Shown here piece after piece: positions 18,721-27,653 of a stretch of DNA of 64,000 nucleotides (positions within the stretch are counted from its first letter, which is position 1; every line of letters starts with the position of its first letter). The position numbers were made by a program, and so were the translations under genes. This DNA comes from Alphaproteobacteria bacterium 32-64-14 (GTDB taxonomy: Bacteria; Pseudomonadota; Alphaproteobacteria; Caulobacterales; Hyphomonadaceae), in assembly GCA_002280725.1 (NCBI GenBank), contig NCEM01000021.1:1-64000 (forward strand). Direction: 5' to 3'. The notes beneath the pieces were generated by a model, which saw nothing but the letters and a program-made list of their open reading frames with translations, searched no databases and was not told where the DNA came from.

Positions 18721-20604
18721 ATGAAGCGTCTGGTTCTGGCGGTCTGCGCTGCGGCTTTGCTGACGGCCTGCGGTGAACAGGGAGAAGCGCCCACAAGCGG
18801 CGTTGAGCAGCAGGATGCGGCGGCCCGTTCCGCGCCCAATCCACTCAACAACGCCTATTTCGGCGACCTTCACCTCCACACGCGCAACTCGTTCGACGCC
18901 TACATCTTCAACGTGCGCGCCTCGCCGGATGAGGCCTATGCCTACGCGAAGGGCGGCACGATCAAGCACGCCACCGGCTTCGACATGAAGCTGAATTCCG
19001 GCCCGCTCGACTTTCTGGCCGTGACGGACCACTCCGAATATCTCGGCGTCCTTCCCGCCATCGACACGCCCGGCGATCCCTATGCCAGCGTGCCCTATGC
19101 GAAGGATCTGTTCTCGAAAGATCCGAAGCAGGTGAACACCGCTTTCCGCAAATTCGGCGATGCGGTACGCACCGGACAGCGCATGCCGGAATTTGCCGAC
19201 CTGCGCACCGTGAAATCCGCCTGGCACGACATTATCGAATCCGCCAACCGCAACTATGAGCCGGGTAAGTTCACCACGCTGATCGGCTATGAGTTCACAT
19301 CCGCTCCCGAAGGCCGCAACCTGCACCGCAACGTGATCTTCTCGGGCGCAACCGCGCCGGAGCTGCCCTACACCGCGCTCGAATCCCAGAACCCGGAAGA
19401 CCTCTGGAATTGGATGGAGCAGCAGCGGGCCGCCGGCATGGAATCCCTGTCCATCACGCACAACGGCAACGGCTCCGACGGCACGATGTACGAGCGCACA
19501 AAGTGGAATGGCGCTCCGGTGGATCGCGCCTGGGCCGAACTGCGCGCCCGCAACGAACCGTTGGCCGAGATCACCCAGGTGAAAGGCACGTCGGAAACGC
19601 ACCCGCTGCTGTCTCCCAACGACGAATTCGCCGGGTTCGAGATCATGGAGTGGTATATCGGCTCCACCACGCCGATCACGAAGTTCGATGGCGGCTATGT
19701 CCGCAAGGCGCTGAAGGACGGCATGGAGTTCCAGGCCCGGCTTGGCGCCAACCCCTACAAGTTCGGCTTTGTCGGCGCGTCCGACACACACAATGGGGCC
19801 GGGTCGTACGAGGAAGACAACTACCATTCGAAAGTCGGCATCCAGGATGCCTCACCCGAACGCCGCGGCTCCGCTCCGCCGGAAGGGAAGGACTGGACCA
19901 CCTACAAGCCGGTCGACAACACTGCGCGTTTCTCGACCTGGGGCGCATCGGGCCTGACAGGCGTGTGGGCGCCCGAGAATACGCGCGAAGCGATCTACGC
20001 CGCGCTGCAGCGGAAGGAGACGTTTGCGACATCCGGGCCGCGCATCCGCGTCCGCTTCTTCGCCGGCTACGGCATCGGCGCCTCGCCGCTGACGTCGGAT
20101 GAGGGCGTCAAGAGCGCCTACGCCAACGGCGTCGCCATGGGGGCAGACCTTGTCGGCAAGGCCGATGGCTCGCCGGACTTCCTCGTGATGGCCATGCGCG
20201 ATGCGCACTCCGCGCCGCTGCAGCGTCTGCAGATCGTGAAGGGCTGGGTCGATGCCGCCGGCAAGGCGCAGGAGAAGGTGTTCGATGTCGGCTGCTCGGA
20301 TGGCGGCACGATCAATCCGGCCACGCATCGCTGCGCCGACAATGGCGCAACGGTGGACGTGAAGACGTGCGCGTATAGCCAGGACAAGGGCGACGCCGAG
20401 ATTTCCGCCGTGTGGAAAGATCCGGAGTTCGATCCCAAACTGAACGCGCTCTATTATGTCCGCGTGTTGGAAAACCCGACCTGCCGCTGGTCGACCTGGG
20501 ATGCGATCCGCCTTGGGATCGAGCCCAACCCGGCGCTCCAGAAGACGATCCAGGAGCGCGCCTACACATCGCCGATCTGGTTCATCCCCGTCAAAGCCAG
20601 CTAG
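18721..20604 (+). CDS. DUF3604 family lipoprotein (PHP-like metallohydrolase fold)
   Basis: This 627-residue protein has a lipoprotein signal ending LLTAC, so Cys17 is lipidated and the protein is periplasmic or surface-exposed. The mature part starts with YFGDLHLHTRNSFD (His51, His53), the metal-binding strand of the PHP phosphoesterase-like fold. More histidines follow in VTDHSEYLG, ITHNGNG and GASDTHNG. DUF3604 proteins have no proven substrate. The gene heads a three-gene unit with a rotamase (stop to start 9 bases) and a HupE/UreJ-like protein (4-base overlap). ATG 18721 was chosen because it gives the lipoprotein signal and follows GGGGTGG. Confidence 0.88.
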   Translation: MKRLVLAVCAAALLTACGEQGEAPTSGVEQQDAAARSAPNPLNNAYFGDLHLHTRNSFDAYIFNVRASPDEAYAYAKGGTIKHATGFDMKLNSGPLDFLAVTDHSEYLGVLPAIDTPGDPYASVPYAKDLFSKDPKQVNTAFRKFGDAVRTGQRMPEFADLRTVKSAWHDIIESANRNYEPGKFTTLIGYEFTSAPEGRNLHRNVIFSGATAPELPYTALESQNPEDLWNWMEQQRAAGMESLSITHNGNGSDGTMYERTKWNGAPVDRAWAELRARNEPLAEITQVKGTSETHPLLSPNDEFAGFEIMEWYIGSTTPITKFDGGYVRKALKDGMEFQARLGANPYKFGFVGASDTHNGAGSYEEDNYHSKVGIQDASPERRGSAPPEGKDWTTYKPVDNTARFSTWGASGLTGVWAPENTREAIYAALQRKETFATSGPRIRVRFFAGYGIGASPLTSDEGVKSAYANGVAMGADLVGKADGSPDFLVMAMRDAHSAPLQRLQIVKGWVDAAGKAQEKVFDVGCSDGGTINPATHRCADNGATVDVKTCAYSQDKGDAEISAVWKDPEFDPKLNALYYVRVLENPTCRWSTWDAIRLGIEPNPALQKTIQERAYTSPIWFIPVKAS

Positions 20605-20613
20605 GCGGCAGGC

Positions 20614-21549
20614 ATGACATCGGGCGTAACGGGTTTCCTCAAGCGCGCTGCGCGTGAGCCTCTGGTGCATTTCCTTACGATCGGCGCGGCGCTGTTCGTT
20701 CTCAACGGTCTTATAAACGGCCCTGACCAGGGGCCGGAGAGCGACACCATCATCATCTCCGAAGGCCGCGTCAGGCAGATCGCGGAAAGCTTCGTGCTAC
20801 TGTCCGGGCGCCCACCGTCGCGCGAAGAGCTGCAGGCGCTCGTCGATGATTTCGTCAGCGAGGAAGTTGGCTATCGCGAAGCGGTCGCGATGGGGCTGGA
20901 TGCCGATGACACCATCGTCCGCCGCCGCATGCGCCAGAAGATCGAGTTCGTGATCGAGGATGGTGCGGCCAGCGAAAGCCCGACCGATGCGCAGCTGCAG
21001 GCGCGGCTGGACGCCAATCCCGACATCTATCGCCAGCCGGAGCGCCGCGCCCTGCGCCAAGTCCTGTTGAGCGCGGACAAGCGTGGCGCGGCAGCGCGCG
21101 TCGATGCCGAGGCAGCGCTCGCCCAGCTTCGCGATGGCGCAGATCCCGCGAAGCTGGGTGATGGCTCCATGCTACCCGCCGCACTCCCGCTGACGACGCA
21201 GGACGGCGTCTCCGCCATGTTCGGGGCCGAGTTCGCGTCAGCCGCTTTTGCGCACGCTGCCGCACAGAACGACAGGGACTGGTTCGGCCCAATCGCCTCG
21301 CCCTTCGGTCAGCATGTGCTGCTGGTGATCGACATCTCGCCGGGCCGCGCGGTCGCGCTTCCCGAAGTCGTCGACAGGCTGCGCGCCGACTGGATCGAGG
21401 CGCAGCGTAACGCGGCCCGCGATGCGTTCCACGCTCGCATGCGCGAGCGCTTCAAGATCGAGATCGAATGGCCTGAGCCGTGGAAGAGCCTGCCGCAGAC
21501 GCCCGATCCCAATCCGAAGACGCGCCCGACGCCCGAGGTCGGTGAATGA
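20614..21549 (+). CDS. peptidyl-prolyl isomerase, PpiC/rotamase type, membrane-anchored
   Basis: This 311-residue protein has one N-terminal membrane helix (about residues 17-33, HFLTIGAALFVLNGLI), a SurA-like helical segment with ISEGRVRQIAESF, and a parvulin-type domain. The domain contains RRALRQVLLS and DWFGPIASPFGQHVLLV, the conserved strand and loop of the fold. It should assist folding of exported proteins, most plausibly its neighbours. It overlaps the next gene by 4 bases. Its fixed position between DUF3604 and HupE-like genes suggests a dedicated chaperone, which is inference. Confidence 0.85.
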   Translation: MTSGVTGFLKRAAREPLVHFLTIGAALFVLNGLINGPDQGPESDTIIISEGRVRQIAESFVLLSGRPPSREELQALVDDFVSEEVGYREAVAMGLDADDTIVRRRMRQKIEFVIEDGAASESPTDAQLQARLDANPDIYRQPERRALRQVLLSADKRGAAARVDAEAALAQLRDGADPAKLGDGSMLPAALPLTTQDGVSAMFGAEFASAAFAHAAAQNDRDWFGPIASPFGQHVLLVIDISPGRAVALPEVVDRLRADWIEAQRNAARDAFHARMRERFKIEIEWPEPWKSLPQTPDPNPKTRPTPEVGE

Positions 21550-22568
21550 CACGGCTGGCGCGGCTTCTGCTCGTCTGGATGGCCATGCTGGCGGCGTTCG
21601 CGCCTGCCGCGCTGGCGCATGAAATCCGCCCGGCCTTCCTGCAGATCCGCGAAGTGGAGCCGCAGGTTTACGACTTCCTCTGGAAAACGCCCGCGCGCGG
21701 CGAAATGCGCCTCGCGCTCAATGTCATCCAGCCCGCAGACTGCACCAACACGGGCGAGCCGCGCAGCTCCATGGTCAATGGCGCGGTGATCGCGCGCTGG
21801 CGTGCGGCGTGCAAAGGCGGGATCATCGGCAAGCCGATCCAGATCGAAAACCTGTCCCACACGCTGACCGACGCCATCCTTCGCTTCGAGCCTCTGGAAG
21901 GCGCGCCCAAGACGCTGCGCATCAAGGCCGACGATCCCGTCGCGGTGATCCCCGACAAGCAACCGTGGACGGATGTTGCCAGCACGTACTTCGTGCTCGG
22001 CGCCGAACATATCCTGCTCGGCTTCGATCACCTGATGTTCGTTCTCGCCCTTCTTCTGCTGGTGCGCGACGTGAAGCGGCTTGCCGGCGCCATCACGGCT
22101 TTCACGGTTGCGCATTCGATCACGCTGGCCGCCACAACATTCGGCTGGGTCAAGCTTGCAAGCTCTCCGGTCGAAGCCGTGATCGCCCTGTCGATCATGT
22201 TCATCGCCGTCGAGATCATGCGGGTGAGGGCAGGCCACGCCAGCCTCACGGCAAACCTTCCCTGGCTGGCCTCGTTCGCTTTCGGCCTGCTGCACGGCTT
22301 CGGATTTGCCGGCGCCCTGCGCGAGATCGGGATGCCCGAAGATTCTGCCCCGCTGGCGCTGCTCTTCTTCAACCTCGGCGTCGAAGGTGGCCAGCTCATC
22401 TTCATTGCCGCCGTTCTGCTTGTGATGTTCCTGTGGCGGCGCTTCGCGCCCGCCACCATCAACACGCCGCGCGTGGGCGACATGGCCTGGCGCGTGCCCG
22501 TCTATGTGATCGGCGTCACGTCCGCCTACTGGCTCGTCGAGCGAACCATGGGCGCGCTGGGGTTGTAG
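21546..22568 (+). CDS. HupE/UreJ family membrane protein
   Basis: This 340-residue protein has a signal peptide (LLVWMAMLAAFAPAALA) and a periplasmic beta-rich domain of about 120 residues. A HupE/UreJ-type membrane domain follows, with signature histidines in GAEHILLGFDHLMFVLALLL, FTVAHSITL and FGLLHGFGFA. Classical HupE and UreJ are nickel or cobalt permeases for hydrogenase and urease, but neither enzyme is encoded here. In the DUF3604 unit a metal for that hydrolase is a reasonable guess. ATG 21546 overlaps the isomerase stop (ATGA). Confidence 0.87.
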   Translation: MTRLARLLLVWMAMLAAFAPAALAHEIRPAFLQIREVEPQVYDFLWKTPARGEMRLALNVIQPADCTNTGEPRSSMVNGAVIARWRAACKGGIIGKPIQIENLSHTLTDAILRFEPLEGAPKTLRIKADDPVAVIPDKQPWTDVASTYFVLGAEHILLGFDHLMFVLALLLLVRDVKRLAGAITAFTVAHSITLAATTFGWVKLASSPVEAVIALSIMFIAVEIMRVRAGHASLTANLPWLASFAFGLLHGFGFAGALREIGMPEDSAPLALLFFNLGVEGGQLIFIAAVLLVMFLWRRFAPATINTPRVGDMAWRVPVYVIGVTSAYWLVERTMGALGL

Positions 22569-22706
22569 GAAGACAGAACGTTCTCCCACCGTGCTGTTGG
22601 GTGGCCAAACCTGCCCGTGCAGCGCCTCTGGCCGGTACGCCTGCTCTCCCTGTTGTTTCCGGCGCGGTCATCGTTATGTTGCGCCGCGATCAGAGGAAGA
22701 ATCTCC

Positions 22707-23915
22707 ATGACCAAGCTTCGCCGCGCCGCCATTGTCAGCCCGCTCCGCACAGGTGTCGGCAAATTCCAGGGCGCACTCAGCGGCATACAGGCGGGCGAGC
22801 TCGGCGCGATCGCCCTGCGCGCCCTTGTGGAGCGCACGAAGATCGACCCCGCGAAGATCGACGACGTGATCTTCTCGCAGGGCTATCCCTCCGGCGAAGC
22901 CCCCGCCATTGGCCGCTGGTCCGCGCTTGCCGCTGGCTTCCCGATCTCCGTGCCCGGCTATCAGCTTGATCGCCGCTGCGGCTCGGGCCTGCAGGCCGTG
23001 GTTGAGGCTGCCATGTTCGTCCAGACGGGCGCCGCCGATGTCGTCGTCGCCGGCGGCGTCGAGAGCATGAGCAATGTCGAGTACTACTCCACCACCATGC
23101 GCAACGGCGCCCGCATGGGCGATGTCGCCTTCCATGACCGTCTCACCCGCGGCCGCGTGATGTCCCAGCCGGTCGAACGCTTCGGCGTGATCAGCGGCAT
23201 GATCGAGACCGCCGAAAATCTCGCCAAGGATTACCAGATCCCGCGCGAAGCCTGCGATGAATACGCCGCCCGCAGCCACCAGCGCGCCGCCGCCGCGTGG
23301 AAAGAGGGCAAGTTCGACAACGAACTCGTGCCTGTCACGCTCCCGCAGAAAAAGGGCGACCCCATCGTCTTCAAGTCTGATGAAGGCGTGCGTGGAGACG
23401 CCACCGCACAATCCCTCGGCGCGCTCCGCGCCATCGAGAAGGGTGGCGTGGTCACCGCCGGCAACGCCTCGCAACAGAACGACGCCGCCGCCGCCTGCCT
23501 CGTCGTCGCCGAAGATGTTGTCGAGAAGCTCGGCCTCGAACCCCTCGGCTGGTTCACCGGCTGGGCCGCCGCCGGCGTTGAACCGTCGCGCATGGGCATC
23601 GGCCCCGTCCCGGCAGTCGAGCGCTTATTCCAGCGCACCGGTCTTGGCTGGAAAGACATCGACCTCGTCGAACTCAACGAAGCCTTCGCGCCGCAGGTTC
23701 TCGCCGTGCTCAAGGGCTGGAACTGGAACGACGCCGACAAGCTCAACGTCAACGGCTCCGGCATCTCGCTCGGCCACCCCATCGGCGCCACCGGCATCCG
23801 TATCCTCGCGACCATGCTGAACGAAATGAAGCGCCGCGAGGTACGGTACGGTCTCGAAACCATGTGCATCGGCGGCGGGCAGGGCATCGCCGCCATTTTC
23901 GAGCGCGCTGCGTAG
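22707..23915 (+). CDS. acetyl-CoA acyltransferase (thiolase)
   Basis: This 402-residue thiolase has the acyl-accepting cysteine at Cys91 in DRRCGSGLQA, the general base His357 in GHPIGATG and the second cysteine Cys387 in CIGGGQG. It cleaves or forms 3-ketoacyl-CoA in beta-oxidation or acetoacetyl-CoA metabolism. AGAGGAAG lies upstream of ATG 22707. The palindrome AGAACGTTCT at 22575-22584 lies between the HupE-like gene and this one. It has no obvious operon partner and is followed 5 bases later by a convergent esterase gene. Confidence 0.92.
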   Translation: MTKLRRAAIVSPLRTGVGKFQGALSGIQAGELGAIALRALVERTKIDPAKIDDVIFSQGYPSGEAPAIGRWSALAAGFPISVPGYQLDRRCGSGLQAVVEAAMFVQTGAADVVVAGGVESMSNVEYYSTTMRNGARMGDVAFHDRLTRGRVMSQPVERFGVISGMIETAENLAKDYQIPREACDEYAARSHQRAAAAWKEGKFDNELVPVTLPQKKGDPIVFKSDEGVRGDATAQSLGALRAIEKGGVVTAGNASQQNDAAAACLVVAEDVVEKLGLEPLGWFTGWAAAGVEPSRMGIGPVPAVERLFQRTGLGWKDIDLVELNEAFAPQVLAVLKGWNWNDADKLNVNGSGISLGHPIGATGIRILATMLNEMKRREVRYGLETMCIGGGQGIAAIFERAA

Positions 23916-23919
23916 GCGG

Positions 23920-24912
23920 CTATTCCACCCGCAAGCGCTGCCCGTCCGGTTCCTTTACCGGATAGCCGGCCGCGCGCTTGAAGTTGTCCACGCGCTGGCG
24001 CGCCTGCTTCACGGCCGGGCCTTCTGTCCAGCTTGTCGGTGGGCTCAGGATGCGTCCGAAGAACGCCAGCGCATCCAGGAAGCGCGGCGCGATCGATGGC
24101 CCCACATGCTCGGCGCCCTTCACCAGCCGATACTCATGGCTGATGCCCTTGTCGAACAGGATACGGTGCAGGAACTCCGTGCCGTGATGCAGGAAGAACA
24201 TGTCCTGATCGCCAGCCTCCAGATAGATGCCAAGGCCGACAAGGCTCTCTGGGTTCGTGTTCGCAATCGTCGCAGGATTGTTGGCCGCCCAGAACGCCTC
24301 GTCCACCGGCTTGCCATAGATCGACTGCAATAGCGCATCGTCGCGCCAGAACCTGTCGCGCAGGTTCACATCCTTGAACGCCAGCGCAGGCTCGATCCCC
24401 GGCTCCATGCTGGCGACCGCCTGGAACGTGCCGGGATGCTTGAACGCGATGCGCAGGCTGCCCATGCCGCCCATCGAGATGCCTGTGATCAGCGTGCCCT
24501 CGCGCGTCTTGGGCACGTTGTAGTTCGCGCGCATCCACGCCAGCAGGTCGGTGACGATGAACGTCTCCCACTTCTGCGAGCCGTCGCGGTAGTCCATGTA
24601 GAAGGATCGCCCCGCCGACGGCATCACCGAAACCGACGCCGGCACGAGCCCCGCTTTGATCCCGGCTTCCAGCGTCTCCGCCATGCCGGTCATGTTGCCG
24701 CTGTTGCCGCCGCCGCCATGCAGCTGGATGATCAGCGGATAGGCCGCCGCCCGCTTCGCGTCGTAACCGGCGGGCAGATACACCGCCACATCCACAGGCC
24801 CCGCGACATGGCTGCTTTCGACCTTGAGATTGACGATCTTGCCCTCAAGCGCCTGCGCCGCTGGCGCCAGCACGGCGACAATTGCCGCGAACAGTCCCGC
24901 CAGCAGTTTCAT
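23920..24912 (-). CDS. secreted alpha/beta-hydrolase, esterase family (PF00756-like)
   Basis: This 330-residue protein has a signal peptide (LLAGLFAAIVAVLAPAAQA). The nucleophile serine is in GISMGGMG. An acidic residue in YLEAGDQD and the histidine in GAEHVG complete the triad. The oxyanion stretch is LHGGGGNSG. The closest general type is the feruloyl/tributyrin/S-formylglutathione esterase group, but the leader peptide rules out the cytosolic formaldehyde enzyme. The substrate is unknown. It is convergent with the thiolase gene. Confidence 0.85.
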   Translation of the reverse strand: MKLLAGLFAAIVAVLAPAAQALEGKIVNLKVESSHVAGPVDVAVYLPAGYDAKRAAAYPLIIQLHGGGGNSGNMTGMAETLEAGIKAGLVPASVSVMPSAGRSFYMDYRDGSQKWETFIVTDLLAWMRANYNVPKTREGTLITGISMGGMGSLRIAFKHPGTFQAVASMEPGIEPALAFKDVNLRDRFWRDDALLQSIYGKPVDEAFWAANNPATIANTNPESLVGLGIYLEAGDQDMFFLHHGTEFLHRILFDKGISHEYRLVKGAEHVGPSIAPRFLDALAFFGRILSPPTSWTEGPAVKQARQRVDNFKRAAGYPVKEPDGQRLRVE

Positions 24913-24986
24913 TGCGGCCCCCCAATCGTCTGATGCTGCGCGGTATCATTGCCACGCGCAGCGCAAACCGCAATGGGAACCTGCCT

Positions 24987-25973
24987 CTACACCTTTTCCG
25001 TGATCTTCTCGCGCTGCGCCTTGGGCTTGCGGCCCAGCATGCGTTTCCAGAACGGCGTCTTCTCAGGCTCGGGCGTTTTCAGGCGGGCGGTGACATAGTC
25101 GAACACCTTGTCAGGCACGCTGATCGGGCAAGCCTGCTCGAGCCCCACGAAACCGGGCGAGGAGTTGGCTTCGCAGATGCGATAGCCGCGCTCGTCATAC
25201 AGCACGTCGATCCCGGCAATATCCAGCTTCAGCACCTTCGCCGCATCGATCGCCAGCTTCGCCATCTCCGGCGGCGCGGTAATGCACTCGCCCGATCCGC
25301 CCAGCGAGATGTTCGACTTGAAGTTGCCGTTCAACGACCGGCGCTCCATGGACGCTGCGATCACTCCGCCGATCACCACGAGGCGCACATCGCGACCATG
25401 GCTTCGCGCGATATACTGCTGGAAGATGAAATCTGACTGGTACCCGGCGTCTCCCAGAAGACTTGCAAGGTCGCCAAATTGCTCGCGATCCTGGCACAGC
25501 ACGACGCCCGCGCCGCGCGTGGAGCGCAGCTTTTTCACAACCACGGGAAAGCCAAGCTCGCGCTCGATCAGGTCCACATCCACGGGAAATTTCGCAAGGA
25601 TTGTCTTGGGGATCGGCAGGCCGGATGCAGACAGCAGCTGCAGCGTCTGCAGCTTGTCGGCGCAGAATTCGACAGCGTCCGCCCCGTTCAGGATCGGAAC
25701 TTTCATCCGCTCGAACTGGCGGATCACAGCGAGCGTGAAATAGGTCGTCTCGCTGCCCGTCCGTGGAATGATGAAATCCGGGCGGGGCAGGCGGCCCCCG
25801 GCATACTCCGCGCGCCAGGCGCGCTCGGTCGATACGATCAGCTCGAAATCGCGGGGGCGCAGCGCATCAAGGCGGATGCCGCGCCGCTTGCCCGCCTCGA
25901 TGAAGCGGCGGATTTCGGCAGCCTCCGGCACTCCGTCGGCAACCTCTTCATTGAAAAGCAGCCAGCCGCGCAT
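24987..25973 (-). CDS. RimK/LysX-type ATP-grasp ligase
   Basis: This 328-residue protein has an N-terminal pre-ATP-grasp domain and then an ATP-grasp fold. FPVVVKKLRSTRGAGVVL is the ATP-binding lysine strand with glycine loop. Downstream, DIAGIDVL and RICEANSSPGF give the acidic and Asn metal ligands. The family joins a carboxylate to an amine, for example glutamate addition to a protein or small molecule. No partner gene reveals the substrate. The C terminus has a basic tail (RMLGRKPKAQREK). It is last of a run of minus-strand genes and is 161 bases from the upstream regulator. Confidence 0.86.
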   Translation of the reverse strand: MRGWLLFNEEVADGVPEAAEIRRFIEAGKRRGIRLDALRPRDFELIVSTERAWRAEYAGGRLPRPDFIIPRTGSETTYFTLAVIRQFERMKVPILNGADAVEFCADKLQTLQLLSASGLPIPKTILAKFPVDVDLIERELGFPVVVKKLRSTRGAGVVLCQDREQFGDLASLLGDAGYQSDFIFQQYIARSHGRDVRLVVIGGVIAASMERRSLNGNFKSNISLGGSGECITAPPEMAKLAIDAAKVLKLDIAGIDVLYDERGYRICEANSSPGFVGLEQACPISVPDKVFDYVTARLKTPEPEKTPFWKRMLGRKPKAQREKITEKV

Positions 25974-26134
25974 TTGTTGGGGTTCCGGAATGCGTGCTTC
26001 GTTTCGCCAGACTTGTCTGGGTGCGCGACTTCTTCACGCGCCCAACTTCGTCAGCTGAAGCAATCAGCTAGAGCGAAAGTTCCATTTGTCCCGTCATCGC
26101 GGCAAACTTAAGGCCGCAGATTTTCGGAACGCAG

Positions 26135-27448
26135 CTATTCCGATGGAAATGAAGCGATGTTCGCGCGCGCGCCAGACCAGATGGACGTGCTGTCCACCGG
26201 ATAGGAGACGAGGATCTGCGCTTCCAGGTTCACGTGCTTCTGCCCTTTGACCTCGAACAGCGCCTCGAAATCGCGCTTGCCGGCGATCGCCAGCTCCACA
26301 CGTCTCAGGCGATCAGGCTGCGTCAGGGCCTCAGCCACGCCCATCACGGCGGTGTCGCGCGTGCCCGAAAGAATGGCGATGCGATTGCCGGCAGGGCCCT
26401 GGAAAGTCGCGAAGAATCCGTAGTCGCGATACATCTGGTCGCTGGGCGCGGCGAGGAAAGCCTCGCTGACATAGCTCTTGCCCGTCTTCTCATCGATCAG
26501 CTGGTCATAGCTCGCGCCAAACCGGAACAGCGAGCGCGAGAACACCGGATCGCGCAGCGGCCCGAGCCCGCTCAGCAGGCCGACATAGATGATGTCGTCT
26601 GTCTTCATCCGCCCCGGCTCAAGGCTGGATGCAAGCACCACGCGCACGTCGCGGTTCTCGCTCAACAGCGGCGCGATATCGGCAAGCGCATAGGCCGTGG
26701 ACGCCGGCAGGTATTGCAGCGCGACATCGGAGAACCGGTCAAACCCTTCCGGCGCCCGCGACTGGCTCTGGACCAGGTCTTCCTTGCTGTTGATGGCGAA
26801 ATCGCGGATCAGGCGCTTCAGCCGCACCTGGTCCTCGTATTCGCCGAACATGTAATAGTCGCCGACCACGATGGTCAGCGGACGCTTGCCCTCGGCCAGC
26901 GGCTTCCACAGCGCGGTCTTCTCGATCGCGGCGTGGCTACCATTGCCACCGCCCAGCATCGCCCACGCCGCTACATTGCCGGCGACCAGCACAACCAGCG
27001 CCGCCGCCGCAGCAAGACCCCAGGTCCACCGCCGGCGGGCGGCCGGCGTCGCTGGCTCAGCCGCCGCGCTTGCGTCCGCGCCAGCGGCAGGCACGGCCTC
27101 GGGCGAAACGCACATGATCCGGTAGTCGCCCTTGGGAATGTCGAGCCGCGCGCCGGACGGCGCCCCGTTGCGCAGGTAGAAATCGTCGAGCCGTTTGCGC
27201 AGGCGATGGATGTAGACGCGCGCCACCGGGTCATCGCGCAACGCTTCGGTATCGGCCTTGCCGAACACCGCGAGGGCGATTTCTGCCTCTTTCGGCGACC
27301 GGCCATCGGACGAGCACGCGACGAGAAAATCGAATAGCTCAACCAGCCGCCCGCTCGCGCCAAGCACGCCGGACTCGCGCACGCGGGCGATCTCCGCGGC
27401 CAGTGAAGGCGCAGGCGTTTCGGTGGAAAGGGCAGGCGTAACGGTCAT
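26135..27448 (-). CDS. ToxR-like membrane-anchored winged-helix regulator
   Basis: This 437-residue protein appears to be a one-component regulator. Residues 20-112 form an OmpR/ToxR-like winged helix, with RLVELFDFLV, DDPVARVYIHRLRKRLDDFY and IPKGDYRI. A proline/alanine linker and one membrane helix (about 141-165) follow. The C-terminal 260 residues lie in the periplasm and resemble a small-molecule sensor domain of unknown class. The DNA-binding part matches the winged-helix segment often fused to TPR or cyclase-like sensors in Proteobacteria. Its targets are unknown; the neighbouring hybrid kinase gene upstream suggests a signalling cluster. Confidence 0.75.
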   Translation of the reverse strand: MTVTPALSTETPAPSLAAEIARVRESGVLGASGRLVELFDFLVACSSDGRSPKEAEIALAVFGKADTEALRDDPVARVYIHRLRKRLDDFYLRNGAPSGARLDIPKGDYRIMCVSPEAVPAAGADASAAAEPATPAARRRWTWGLAAAAALVVLVAGNVAAWAMLGGGNGSHAAIEKTALWKPLAEGKRPLTIVVGDYYMFGEYEDQVRLKRLIRDFAINSKEDLVQSQSRAPEGFDRFSDVALQYLPASTAYALADIAPLLSENRDVRVVLASSLEPGRMKTDDIIYVGLLSGLGPLRDPVFSRSLFRFGASYDQLIDEKTGKSYVSEAFLAAPSDQMYRDYGFFATFQGPAGNRIAILSGTRDTAVMGVAEALTQPDRLRRVELAIAGKRDFEALFEVKGQKHVNLEAQILVSYPVDSTSIWSGARANIASFPSE

Positions 27449-27653
27449 GTAACGTCCAGAAGATCAGCGCTTAGTGTAGCCCGGCCAAGTGTGGCGAGTC
27501 TCGGGCCTCTGCGTTCACGCTGTCGCGACATTGCAGCCCGTCTGCCATCACACGGGCTTTGCGCGGGCGTCAATCCAGCCACAGCACGCGGCCTGCAACA
27601 CTGGCTTCCACAGGAGCTTTCAGAGAAAATTCTTGCGCAGGTTGAGCCCCGGC

